The notes under the pieces are model-generated. The model was not told where the DNA came from. It was given only the letters and a program-made list of their open reading frames with translations, and did not search any database. Below are positions 1 through 7,073 of a DNA stretch of 12,387 nucleotides, piece by piece. Origin of the DNA: Phycisphaerales bacterium (GTDB lineage Bacteria; Planctomycetota; Phycisphaerae; SM23-33); the NCBI GenBank assembly GCA_003153915.1, contig PMBX01000096.1:258-12644 (forward strand). Reading direction: 5' to 3'. Position 1 is the stretch's first letter, and each line of letters starts with the position of its first letter. The translations under genes were made by a program, and so were the position numbers.

Positions 1-1366
1 AAGGCTCCTGCGGATCCTGGTCATAGGGTTGCCGGCCGAAAGGCCCGGTATTCAGTGGAAAGGCCATCGGCTTATTGTCCAACGCCGCAAAGGCCGAGTC
101 GAACAAACCCTCGCACAACCGCCCTTTCACAACTCCCGTGTTGGACTCGATGCAGCAGTGCTGATAAATGGCATAAACCCCATCGCCCAGCGCCTCCCTC
201 AGATACCAGCCAGCCGTCCTGAGCGGAGTGCCCTCAAAGTACCTTAAGTTCTTGGCGGTGTGCCCCACGCCCACGATGAATAGCGCGTTGCGCCCATCCC
301 GCGTATGCTCGCTAATGTCCTTGAGGATGTTCCCGGCCATCAGCTTGTCGCGGTCGACATCGAACTTGGCCCAGTCGTCTTTTTTAATAATCTCCTTCCA
401 TGGGCGCAGCATGTCCACCAGGACGATCCGCAATCTCTTGTCGCTCGGGAGGGTCTGGTTGGCCCGCCAGACCGTCATGAAGAAATCCAGCATGGGCTGG
501 TCGGGCCAGCCCATCCACAACTGGTCGCGGAGCATCTCGATGACGGGGGCGGTGTCACAGTCAGGGGCGGCCAGGAACTTGTCCACGAGGCCCTGATCGT
601 TGGCGGGCAATTCCAGGTAAATCGTTCCCACGCTCTTGGCCAAGGCCGGATCGCTCACCAACGACGCATTGAATGCCCAATACCCGGGCCGGTGGTGTAT
701 CTCCCCCATGATGGTGACCTTGTGCTCGGCCAGGGCCTTCATGACAAATGCCTTGGGGTCCTTGGCGTCAGACTTGAGGAACTCCACGAACGATGCCAGA
801 TAGGCTGCCGGATCGTTGACCGGCTGTCTGGCCGGCCGTGGATAAAACCACGCTAGCTTTCGGACGACGTGGTTCCTGGCTTCCTCCAAGGTCTTTGTTG
901 GATAGTCCTGGCCTCGGTTCATCCAGCGCCCCTTCTCCAGGACAAAGTAGCGTTCGTCGAACAGCGCGGGCTTCGATGTTCGCGTTAGTTCCGCGATCAC
1001 TGCCGCCTGACCACCCTTGCACACCCGGACCTCCACGATCCGCGCATTGAGCCACATCTGGGCAATCTCGCTGGCTACCTCAAGCTTCGGCGCATCCTCC
1101 GGGATTGAACTGGGATTGTCGGAGGCATTGAGACGCCGCCATCCACCTTGTTCGCCGCAGGCCCGAATCCGGTTAGTGGCCGCATAGGCGTTCTCCGGCG
1201 TGGACAGGTCCTCTTGCGGAGCAAAATCACACACCTTCTTGTTGACCTCGTAAGTTCTCAGAAGCGGCTGTTCCTTATCGCCGGACGATTCGGCGGCCGG
1301 GTTTGACGACACAAACCACCATAGGGCAAGAAACAATATAGTTAACAGCAAAGTCCACTTCTTCAT
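1..1366 (-). CDS. Secreted ChaN/Tiki-superfamily protein, C-terminus cut off by window edge
   Basis: The minus frame is open from ATG at 1366 to the window edge, giving 455 codons and no stop, so the protein's C-terminus is missing. Residues 1-25 form a signal peptide or anchor (MKKW, then a hydrophobic stretch). Residues about 36-170 form a small alpha/beta domain with a 'DLSTPENAYAATNRI' start and a 'WLNARIVEVRV' strand, a type I recall from planctomycete secreted and BlaR1-like proteins. From about residue 185 the sequence resembles the ChaN / TraB / erythromycin-esterase-like (Tiki) superfamily: 'TIMGEIHHRP' (218-227) for the first metal or haem ligands, 'RDKLMAGNI' (339-347), and 'VGVGHT' (365-370) for the conserved late Gly-His. 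Family members include haem-binding lipoproteins and metal-dependent hydrolases; the substrate here is unknown. A purine-rich GGAAAGGGAA lies just before the ATG. The gene sits downstream of a terminator, so it probably has its own promoter in 1367-1591, although no clear -35/-10 pair stands out there. Confidence 0.82.
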   Translation of the reverse strand, partial: MKKWTLLLTILFLALWWFVSSNPAAESSGDKEQPLLRTYEVNKKVCDFAPQEDLSTPENAYAATNRIRACGEQGGWRRLNASDNPSSIPEDAPKLEVASEIAQMWLNARIVEVRVCKGGQAAVIAELTRTSKPALFDERYFVLEKGRWMNRGQDYPTKTLEEARNHVVRKLAWFYPRPARQPVNDPAAYLASFVEFLKSDAKDPKAFVMKALAEHKVTIMGEIHHRPGYWAFNASLVSDPALAKSVGTIYLELPANDQGLVDKFLAAPDCDTAPVIEMLRDQLWMGWPDQPMLDFFMTVWRANQTLPSDKRLRIVLVDMLRPWKEIIKKDDWAKFDVDRDKLMAGNILKDISEHTRDGRNALFIVGVGHTAKNLRYFEGTPLRTAGWYLREALGDGVYAIYQHCCIESNTGVVKGRLCEGLFDSAFAALDNKPMAFPLNTGPFGRQPYDQDPQEP

Positions 1367-1591
1367 GTGGTTCCCTTTCCAATGTCGCATGTTTCTCTCC
1401 GCCAATCTCGGGCTGGACAGAAACGGATCCCGATTTTCCCGCCGGTGATGAGTGATAGTTCATGGACAGCATCTAGGCTGAAAACAGGCGTTTCCCACGG
1501 ATTCCCCGTGCGGTCCGTCGCGAAAAGTCCAGGCTTGCTGGAAATTGCCGACGATTTCGGTACACCCCAAGGCCCTCGGGCAACAGCAGGC

Positions 1592-1625
1592 AATAAGAAG
1601 CCGGGTCCCCCCCGGGGAACCCGGC
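1592..1625 (-). terminator. Rho-independent terminator of the padR operon
   Basis: Reading the minus strand, GCCGGGTTCCCC (1625-1614) pairs with a GGGG-GACCCGGC arm (1611-1600), with one G-T pair, and is followed by TTCTTATT (1599-1592). It lies 6 bases past the stop of the small ORF ending at 1631, and it separates that operon from the ChaN-like gene. The plus-strand side has no T tract, so it appears to act in one direction only. Confidence 0.75.
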
Positions 1626-1630
1626 CTCAC

Positions 1631-2050
1631 TCAGCGGACAAATGCTTTATTGCAACGGATGAAAATGGGGGCCCGGAGGCCGTTGAGGGCAGATTGACAG
1701 CCCCCGGGCAGCGCAGAAAGCCCATACGTCCAACCGGCCGACCGCCATGACCGAGTCAACGGGACAGACAGTCCCGTTTTCCCGCTCGGCGGCGCGCCGT
1801 TATCGAAAGTCAAAATGCAGGACGACCCGGGAATTGCCGGGTTGTCCTGTACGTCACCGGGGGAGAGTGCCCGGATGGAATCGAGAGGCCAAGGCCCGAA
1901 CGACCCCGCCCTGACGGCACGGGGAACGGCTACCGACGCATGTTTACCGTCGCCTGACAGCAACGTCACAAAGAATGGCGCCGCCAGACCCGCCAATAAC
2001 AGCACGGCCACAAGTATCGCAATCGCACCTATCAAACACATTTTCCACAT
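1631..2050 (-). CDS. Putative small membrane protein of unknown function (doubtful 3' half)
   Basis: This ORF encodes 139 residues and I do not recognise the family. The start looks genuine: ATG at 2050 is preceded by GGGAGGG with a 7-base spacer. Residues 1-32 form a convincing transmembrane segment (MWKMCLIGAIAIL... LLLAGLAAPFFV). Beyond about residue 40 the protein is rich in Gly, Pro, Ser and Arg and resembles translated non-coding DNA. The 3' half of the ORF also contains two strong hairpins (1818-1849 and 1759-1777), which is unusual inside a coding sequence. The gene follows the HAAS-type gene by 82 bases on the same strand and ends just before the terminator at 1592-1625, so it is probably the last member of the padR operon. 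It may be a real short membrane peptide whose end has been replaced by a repeat insertion. Confidence 0.4.
   Translation of the reverse strand: MWKMCLIGAIAILVAVLLLAGLAAPFFVTLLSGDGKHASVAVPRAVRAGSFGPWPLDSIRALSPGDVQDNPAIPGSSCILTFDNGAPPSGKTGLSVPLTRSWRSAGWTYGLSALPGGCQSALNGLRAPIFIRCNKAFVR
1759..1777. repeat. REP-like perfect hairpin
   Basis: ACGGGAC (1759-1765) and GTCCCGT (1771-1777) form a perfect 7-bp stem around a 5-base loop, AGACA, followed on the plus strand by TTTTCCC. GGGAC/GTCCC palindromes of this kind are frequent dispersed repeats in some GC-rich bacteria. Only one copy is in this window, so its repeat status is an inference; it could also act as a plus-strand terminator. Confidence 0.4.
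1818..1849. repeat. Long hairpin (13-bp stem), possible minus-strand terminator
   Basis: CAGGACGACCCGG (1818-1830) and CCGGGTTGTCCTG (1837-1849) are complementary apart from one position, with a 6-base loop. On the minus strand the stem is followed by CATTTTGACTTT, a weak T-rich tail, so early termination inside the small ORF is possible. A perfect CGGCGCGCCG palindrome lies nearby at about 1789-1798. Confidence 0.5.
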
Positions 2051-2132
2051 CTCACGACCCTCCCCACATCTTCAACTTCCCGCGGGGATACTATCGAACA
2101 TATGCCCAAACACTCCTTCGCATACCGGGCGA

Positions 2133-2990
2133 TCAGGTCCTGACTTTCCGCAGCACGACGCACAGGAACGCCAGCACCGCCATCACCACCCCGGCGACCA
2201 GGCTCACCCGCCGCAGCTTTTCCGCCGACTCCTTGAAGAAGGGGTGGAAAACGGCCTCCAGGAACCTACGCACCCACCCGCCATACAAGCAGGCGAGCAG
2301 TATCCACCAGACCCCCGCCGCCGCCAGAGTCGCTGAAATACCTACCAGTATCGCCAAGGTCTCCTGGTCCGGCCGCCAGTGTTGTATCTCTTCGATTAAG
2401 TTCTGTGCCACCGGTCCGCTTACGGAATGCCATGTTCTTGGATCCAAGGCCACGAACGTCGCCGCTCCGATCAACACAGGCACGAACGCCAACACCTCCA
2501 CCGCCAAGAGAATGTAGACCACGATCAACGTGGGGTAGACCAGCCACTTCTGCCCCAGGGGCATTGAAGCGGGAAACATGACGCTGATCATCGCCGCGCG
2601 GGCGGTGACGAAACTGACGGCCAGGAACGGAACACACCACAACCAGCCGAAGATCATCCCCCCAAGAATACCCACAACAAACAAGGCGAAGGTGATATAG
2701 GCCAGCCGCCAATCATCCGGTCCCAAGCCGGCGCGCAAAACGCCTCTGCGCCACCAAGGCAGATCGTCCAGGCAGACCCATGAGGAAGGTTCTCACAGGC
2801 GTTTCAACACTGTGGAGAGGCACATACCGGACACTGGTTGGGAAACACCATGGAGTTCCTGGTCCAAATGCCCTTGCACCTCGGCGAGGACGTCATCGGC
2901 AGCCGTGCCGCCGACAACGCTGACATAACCCCGAATCCTTCGGAAATACTCTTCACGGAGGCGTTGGGCTTCCGGTGTAAGCTGAATCAT
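2133..2990 (-). pseudogene. HAAS-domain multi-pass membrane protein, interrupted by an in-frame TGA
   Basis: The frame runs from ATG at 2990 to TGA at 2133-2135, 285 codons, with one internal TGA at 2793-2795 (codon 66). Residues 1-65 form a HAAS / 'permease prefix' domain ('LTPEAQRLREEYFRRIRGYV...DDVLAEVQGHLDQEL...VLKRL'). In this family the next words are normally Gly-Glu-Pro or Gly-x-Pro; here they read stop-Glu-Pro, so GGA appears to have become TGA. The frame then continues without a break: 'EPSSWVCLDDLPWWRR', 'GPDDWRLAYITFALF', and about five or six transmembrane helices to the end. Such proteins are typically paired with PadR regulators. The start overlaps the padR stop by four bases (ATGA), so the two are translationally coupled. 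Other genes nearby use TGA as a normal stop, so recoding is unlikely. The cause may be a recent nonsense mutation or a base error. A split into two genes, with restart at TTG 2738, is a weaker alternative. Confidence 0.8.
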
Positions 2991-3340
2991 TGTTCGGTTC
3001 CTTTCCGAGACTGAATCTTCCGCACCCCCTCGAGGATCACCGTCCAGAGATGGTTCATCCGCTCCAGCAACTCCTGCCCGGATTTGGACAGGAGATAGTA
3101 TTTGCGGGCGGGGCCTTCACTGGACTCCTCCAGGCTTGTCTCGACCATGCCATCTCGATGCAGGCGGCTGAGAATGGGGTACACCGTGCCTTCACTAATC
3201 ACCAACCCCTCGACCTGGCGCAACTGACGCACAATGTCGTAGCCATATAGCCGGCCACGCGCAATGGCGTTCAATATGCACAGGTCCAGCAGCCCCTTCC
3301 GTAACTGTGTGACCCAGTTGTCGTAGAAGATGTCTGTCAT
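2987..3340 (-). CDS. PadR-family transcriptional regulator
   Basis: This is a 117-residue winged-helix DNA-binding repressor, the usual size for short PadR proteins. Visible family marks are 'GLLDLCILNAI' (helix 1), 'LYGYDIVRQL' (31-40), the recognition-helix region 'SEGTVYPILSRLHRDG' (49-64), and the wing 'GPARKYYLLSKSG' (76-88), followed by a C-terminal dimerisation helix. I chose ATG at 3340 (MTDIFYDNW) over the TTG at 3373: AGGGACAAGG lies just before it and conserved sequence begins there. The stop overlaps the start of the HAAS-type membrane gene by four bases, the standard pairing in which PadR controls its own operon. The effector is unknown. It reads away from the apiose operon, so I do not infer that it regulates that operon. 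Confidence 0.93.
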   Translation of the reverse strand: MTDIFYDNWVTQLRKGLLDLCILNAIARGRLYGYDIVRQLRQVEGLVISEGTVYPILSRLHRDGMVETSLEESSEGPARKYYLLSKSGQELLERMNHLWTVILEGVRKIQSRKGTEQ

Positions 3341-3397
3341 GACCTTGTCCCTGTTTCTTTCCCCAATCACCAATCGTCCATGAACCTTCTATAAACA

Positions 3398-3426
3398 TAT
3401 ATATCGTATAACAAGGTACTGGGCAA
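3398..3426 (-). promoter_or_regulatory. Likely promoter and PadR operator of the padR operon
   Basis: On the minus strand TTGCCC (3426-3421) is followed after exactly 17 bases by TATATA (3403-3398), a reasonable sigma-70-type pair, about 55 bases before the padR start. The spacer and -10 region contain the AT-rich imperfect palindrome TATACGATATATAT, which would suit PadR autorepression. No experiment or second copy supports the operator role. Confidence 0.45.
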
Positions 3427-3818
3427 TATGTTTTTTGCTTTTACAAGAGGCCGCTGGGAGCCAAATACCTTAACTCTCTTTTATACACGCAGTTATCAAT
3501 CGCATTTTTTTCATTAAATCCCCGATTTTTTTGTTACCAGGTATGGGACAATTGGTTGGTTATGGCCGGGGCCTTTGGTGATGGCCTTGGCTATGGGATA
3601 CGGTCTTGGCAGAGACCGGCTGGTATATTCATCGTGGCCGACAGAGAAGCTCCAACCTTTCGGACGGAAGCGCTGGACTTGAAGGGCTACGGACGACCTT
3701 GGCTCGCCCATTCCTCATCGGCCGGCGGCTGGACCCGTTGTTGTGGAAATGGTAAAGATGTCTGCCTGGCCCGGTTATTCCCCGGAAATCACAAGGCCCT
3801 CGCGGAGGCTCAACGAAA
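3427..3818 (+). other. Non-coding leader upstream of the apiose operon
   Basis: About 390 bases without a recognisable gene. Positions 3427-3540 are AT-rich with several T runs, in contrast to the GC-rich surroundings, and are the best place for the operon promoter; TTAACT (3471-3476) to TTATCA (3494-3499) at a 17-base spacing is a weak candidate. Positions 3541-3818 are GC-rich. Open frames there give no recognisable protein, and stops occur in the apnL frame (for example TAA at 3753-3755). A short inverted repeat, GGTCT/AGACC, lies near 3602-3617. The long leader could hold regulator sites, but I cannot identify any. Confidence 0.4.
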
Positions 3819-5789
3819 ATGGCGACAGGCGGTTCATCGGCGGAGGGCGCAGACGCATCTGTCCCGATCCAACTACAAGCCGGACCCTTGGAGATGGTCT
3901 TTGAGCCTGGGGAGGCGTTTCTGCGGTACGTCCGCTTCGGTTCACGGGAAGTCCTTCGCGGCGTGTACGCTGCTGTGCGGGACCAAAACTGGGGCACGGT
4001 CAAGCCCGACGTGCGGAACCTCCGTGTTGAAAAGGGGCTGGAATCCTTCCAGGTTTCTTTTGACGTGGAGTGCAAGGAGGGCGACATCGACTTCGCCTGG
4101 AGTGGGCGGCTGATCGGGACCGCCGACGGGACGGTTATCTACGAGTTTGACGGACTGGCCCGCTCCACGTTCCTCCGCAACCGCATCGGCTTCTGCGTGC
4201 TCCACCCCATCGAACCCTGCGCCGGAAAACCCTGCACCGTGCGCAAGGCCGACGGGACCACGATATCGGGCCGCTTTCCGCAATGGATCTCGCCACACCA
4301 GCCATTCAAGGAGATGCGGGGGATAACGCATACGGTTCTTCCCGGCATCGAGGCGGAGGTGGCCTTCGAGGGCGATCTCTTCGAGATGGAAGACCAGCGC
4401 AACTGGACCGATGCCTCCTACAAGACCTACTGCACGCCGCTGGAACTGCCCTTCCCCGTGGAAGTCGCCCAGGGGCAGCGAATCCGCCAGAGCGTGACGC
4501 TTACGATCAAACCCGCCGGGGCTAAATTGCCCGCGGCCGCAGCGAAGGCCAGCTCGACATCGCAGGTGGAATTGACCGTTGATCGAAAATCGCTCCACCC
4601 GCTGGCCAAGATCGGGCTGGGCTTGGCAAGTCATGGCCGGCCTTTGAGCGATCGCCAGATCGCCAGGCTCCAGGCGCTTAGGCTCGACCATCTCCGCGTG
4701 GACCTGCGAGCGGGCGAGTCCGGCTGGCGAGGACGCCTGGCCCAGGCCGCGATACAGGCTCAACGCCTCGCTGCTTCGCTTGAGATCGCCATTTTCCTGA
4801 CCGACGACGCGGATGCGGAGTTAACTGCCGTGGCGGCGGAATGCAAGCGACTCGGGCCGGCGGTTTCGGACTGGCTGATCTTCCACGTCGCCGAGAAATC
4901 CACCAGCCGCCGCTGGGTGCAGCTTGCCGGCGAGGTCTTGCCCATGGGCGGTTGTCCAGGCAGGATCGCCTGCGGGACCAACGCATACTTCGCCGAACTC
5001 AACCGCAATCGCCCCCCCGCCGACGCCTGCGATGCCGTCTGTTACTCTATCAATCCACAGGTGCATGCCTTCGACAACGCCTCGCTGATTGAGACGCTTG
5101 TAGCACAGGGATACACCGTCGCCAGCGCGATGGAGTTTACCGGTGGCGGTGCGATCCTGGCGACCCCCGTGACCCTGCGCCCGCGTTTCAACCCCAACGC
5201 CACAGGTTCCCAGCCGCCGATTCCTCCCGGCCAACTGCCATCCCAGGTGGACGCGCGCCAGACAACGCTCTTTGGCGCCGCCTGGACAATGGGCAGTATC
5301 AAGTACCTTTCCGCCGCCGGAGCGGCCGGGGCAACCTACTACGAGACCACCGGATGGCGAGGAGTGATGGAACTCGATGACGGCTGCACTTTGGCGGAGC
5401 TGTTTCCCTCCGTCCCCGGCGGGGTATTTCCGCTGTATCACGTCTTGGCCGACGTGGGCGAGTTCGCCGGCTGCCAGGCGGCAGCGACCCATTCCAGCGA
5501 TCCATTGCGAGTAGACGGCTTGACGTTGCTCAAGGATCGGCGATGTCGGCTGCTGCTGGCCAACTTCTCGGCGATCCCGCAAAAGGTCGTGGTGTCCTTG
5601 GCGGGGCTGACCCAGGCGACTCTGTTTGTGATGGACCGTTCCAACGTGTCAGCCGCAATGTCCCGGCCGGAGGAGTTTCGTGCCGCGCCAGGCCGGAAGG
5701 TCACGGCGACCGCCGGCCAAGTTGAACTGGAACTTGCCGCCGAAGGCATTGCCCGCCTCGACGCGGAGATGGAGAATCCCTCAACGTGA
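3819..5789 (+). CDS. apnL: D-apionate lactonase
   Basis: The 656-residue product matches the ApnL family, which hydrolyses apionolactone to D-apionate after oxidation of D-apiose. Early in the protein, 'AGPLEMVFEPGEAFLRYVRFG' leads into 'AVRDQNWGTV', the N-terminal beta-sandwich signature I recall for this family. 'FCVLHPIEPCAGKPC' and 'GRFPQWISPHQPFKEMRGI' follow, and 'EDQRNWTDASYKTYCTPLELPFP' is the most characteristic block. The second half (from about residue 250) looks like a TIM-barrel glycosidase-like domain with 'LRVDLRAGE' and 'YYETTGWRGVMELDDG', then a C-terminal beta domain. Length is close to the family norm as I recall it. ATG 3819 was chosen because GGAGG lies 10 bases upstream and the frame is closed by a stop at 3753. 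The N-terminus lacks the usual short 'LYGTDEP'-like opening and instead has a Gly/Ala/Ser-rich stretch. It is the first gene of the operon and overlaps the next by four bases. Confidence 0.85.
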   Translation: MATGGSSAEGADASVPIQLQAGPLEMVFEPGEAFLRYVRFGSREVLRGVYAAVRDQNWGTVKPDVRNLRVEKGLESFQVSFDVECKEGDIDFAWSGRLIGTADGTVIYEFDGLARSTFLRNRIGFCVLHPIEPCAGKPCTVRKADGTTISGRFPQWISPHQPFKEMRGITHTVLPGIEAEVAFEGDLFEMEDQRNWTDASYKTYCTPLELPFPVEVAQGQRIRQSVTLTIKPAGAKLPAAAAKASSTSQVELTVDRKSLHPLAKIGLGLASHGRPLSDRQIARLQALRLDHLRVDLRAGESGWRGRLAQAAIQAQRLAASLEIAIFLTDDADAELTAVAAECKRLGPAVSDWLIFHVAEKSTSRRWVQLAGEVLPMGGCPGRIACGTNAYFAELNRNRPPADACDAVCYSINPQVHAFDNASLIETLVAQGYTVASAMEFTGGGAILATPVTLRPRFNPNATGSQPPIPPGQLPSQVDARQTTLFGAAWTMGSIKYLSAAGAAGATYYETTGWRGVMELDDGCTLAELFPSVPGGVFPLYHVLADVGEFAGCQAAATHSSDPLRVDGLTLLKDRRCRLLLANFSAIPQKVVVSLAGLTQATLFVMDRSNVSAAMSRPEEFRAAPGRKVTATAGQVELELAAEGIARLDAEMENPST

Positions 5790-7051
5790 CTGATCGAATC
5801 ACAGCCAAGTATCTCATCGAGACGCCGCTATCGCCCGAGACGGCGGCGGAGGCGTTGTCGCGGATGTCCACGGGGACGTTCGTCGCCGTTGCCGGGGAGA
5901 CCCAAAGCCTGCGAGACCGCTTCGGCGCGCGTGTGGAGGGCGTACACAGCCTGGAGCAGGTGGATTCTCCCAGCCTTCCGGGTTCGCGGCCGGCGGAAGG
6001 TGTGGTCGGGGCGGTCCGCTACACCCGCGCGGAGGTGGCGCTATCCTGGCCGATGGAAAACGTCGGGACGAATATCCCCACGCTGCTGGCAATGGTGCGG
6101 GGCAATTTCTACGAGATGACGGAGGTGTCCGGGCTGCGCCTGCTTGACCTGGAGCTGCCCGATGCGTTCGCCAAGGTGCATCCCGGTCCGCGGTTCGGTG
6201 TCGAAGGCACACGCAACCTGACGGGCGTGCGAGGCCGGCCTTTGATAGGCACGATCATCAAGCCCAATATCGGCCTGACACCGCACCAGACCGGCGAGCT
6301 TGCGGGGCAATTGGCCGATGCGGGCATCGACTTCATCAAGGACGATGAGGCAATGGCCGACCCGCCCCACTCACCGCTTGCCCAGCGGGCCAGGTGCGTC
6401 CTGGAAGCCATCGACAGCGTCGCCCAGCGGACCGGCAAGCGTGCGATGTACGCCTGCAACATCACCGACGACCTGGACGCCATGCTGCGCCATCAGGAGG
6501 CCATCGCCCATGCCGGCGGCAACTGCGTGATGGTCTCGCTCAACAGCGTCGGGTTCGTGGGTCTGGCGGCGCTGCGGAGGCGATGCCCGCTGGCCATCCA
6601 CGGGCACCGCAACGGTTGGGGCATGTGCAACCGCCATCCCCTGCTGGGCGTGGAATTTGCCCCTTACCAGAAACTTTGGCGTCTCTGCGGCGCCGACCAC
6701 TTGCACGTCAACGGCATTGCCGGCAAGTTCTGTGAAAGCGACGAATCGGTGGTTCGTTCCGTCGCGGCCTGCCTGGCGGCGATGTGGGACATGCCCCGCC
6801 CGATGCCCGTACTGGGTTCAGGCCAATGGGGTGGCCAGGCGCCGGAAACCTATCGCCTCACCCAAACGGTGGATGTTCTTTACATCGCCGGCGGCGGGAT
6901 TCTGGGCCATCCCGGCGGACCGGCAGCGGGAGTCGCAGCGCTGCGACAGGCGTGGGAGGCAGCCGTGGCGGGCATCCCGCTGGACCAGTACGCCACCGAT
7001 CGTCCCGAGCTGCGGGCGACGCTTGAGAAGTTCGGCCGGGGGCGGAAATGA
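5786..7051 (+). CDS. RuBisCO-like protein, probable 3-oxo-isoapionate-4-phosphate decarboxylase or transcarboxylase/hydrolase (OiaX/OiaT)
   Basis: A 421-residue form-IV RuBisCO-like protein with the two-domain RuBisCO layout. Active-site elements are present: 'GTIIKPNIGL' (catalytic Lys159), 'GIDFIKDDE' (carbamylated Lys185 with Asp187 and Glu188 for Mg), 'HGHRNGWGM' (His274, Arg275), 'DHLHVNGIAGKF' (His307 and loop-6 Lys314, seven apart as in RuBisCO), 'LGSGQWGG' and the phosphate-binding 'AGGGILGHPGG'. The second Lys of the RuBisCO KPK motif is Asn161. In apiose catabolism two such proteins are known: OiaX decarboxylates 3-oxo-isoapionate 4-phosphate to a tetrulose phosphate, and OiaT splits it to 3-phosphoglycerate and glycolate. 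I cannot separate them by eye. The adjacent OiaK supplies the phosphorylated substrate. No tetrulose-phosphate isomerase genes are seen nearby, which mildly favours OiaT. The GTG start shares four bases with the apnL stop. Confidence 0.85.
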   Translation: MTDRITAKYLIETPLSPETAAEALSRMSTGTFVAVAGETQSLRDRFGARVEGVHSLEQVDSPSLPGSRPAEGVVGAVRYTRAEVALSWPMENVGTNIPTLLAMVRGNFYEMTEVSGLRLLDLELPDAFAKVHPGPRFGVEGTRNLTGVRGRPLIGTIIKPNIGLTPHQTGELAGQLADAGIDFIKDDEAMADPPHSPLAQRARCVLEAIDSVAQRTGKRAMYACNITDDLDAMLRHQEAIAHAGGNCVMVSLNSVGFVGLAALRRRCPLAIHGHRNGWGMCNRHPLLGVEFAPYQKLWRLCGADHLHVNGIAGKFCESDESVVRSVAACLAAMWDMPRPMPVLGSGQWGGQAPETYRLTQTVDVLYIAGGGILGHPGGPAAGVAALRQAWEAAVAGIPLDQYATDRPELRATLEKFGRGRK

Positions 7052-7073
7052 CCTGCCGCCAGGAGCGAAACGC

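Noticed and set aside
2793..2795. Recoding of TGA as selenocysteine or glycine
   Set aside because: The family has Gly, not Cys, here; several genes in the window end with TGA (padR, the HAAS gene, apnL, the RuBisCO-like gene and others), so genome-wide recoding does not fit. I saw no convincing SECIS-like context.
2987..3826. PadR as the regulator of the apiose operon
   Set aside because: PadR is translationally coupled to the HAAS-type membrane gene and reads the other way; its putative operator overlaps its own promoter about 400 bases from apnL.
3556..4113. 185-codon plus-strand frame starting in the leader and overlapping apnL
   Set aside because: Its second half lies out of frame over the conserved start of apnL, and its first half resembles no protein I know.
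6657..7073. N-terminal extension of the kinase frame into the RuBisCO-like gene
   Set aside because: It overlaps the conserved C-terminal part of the RuBisCO-like protein; ATG 7074 has a good AGGAG and begins at the family N-terminus.
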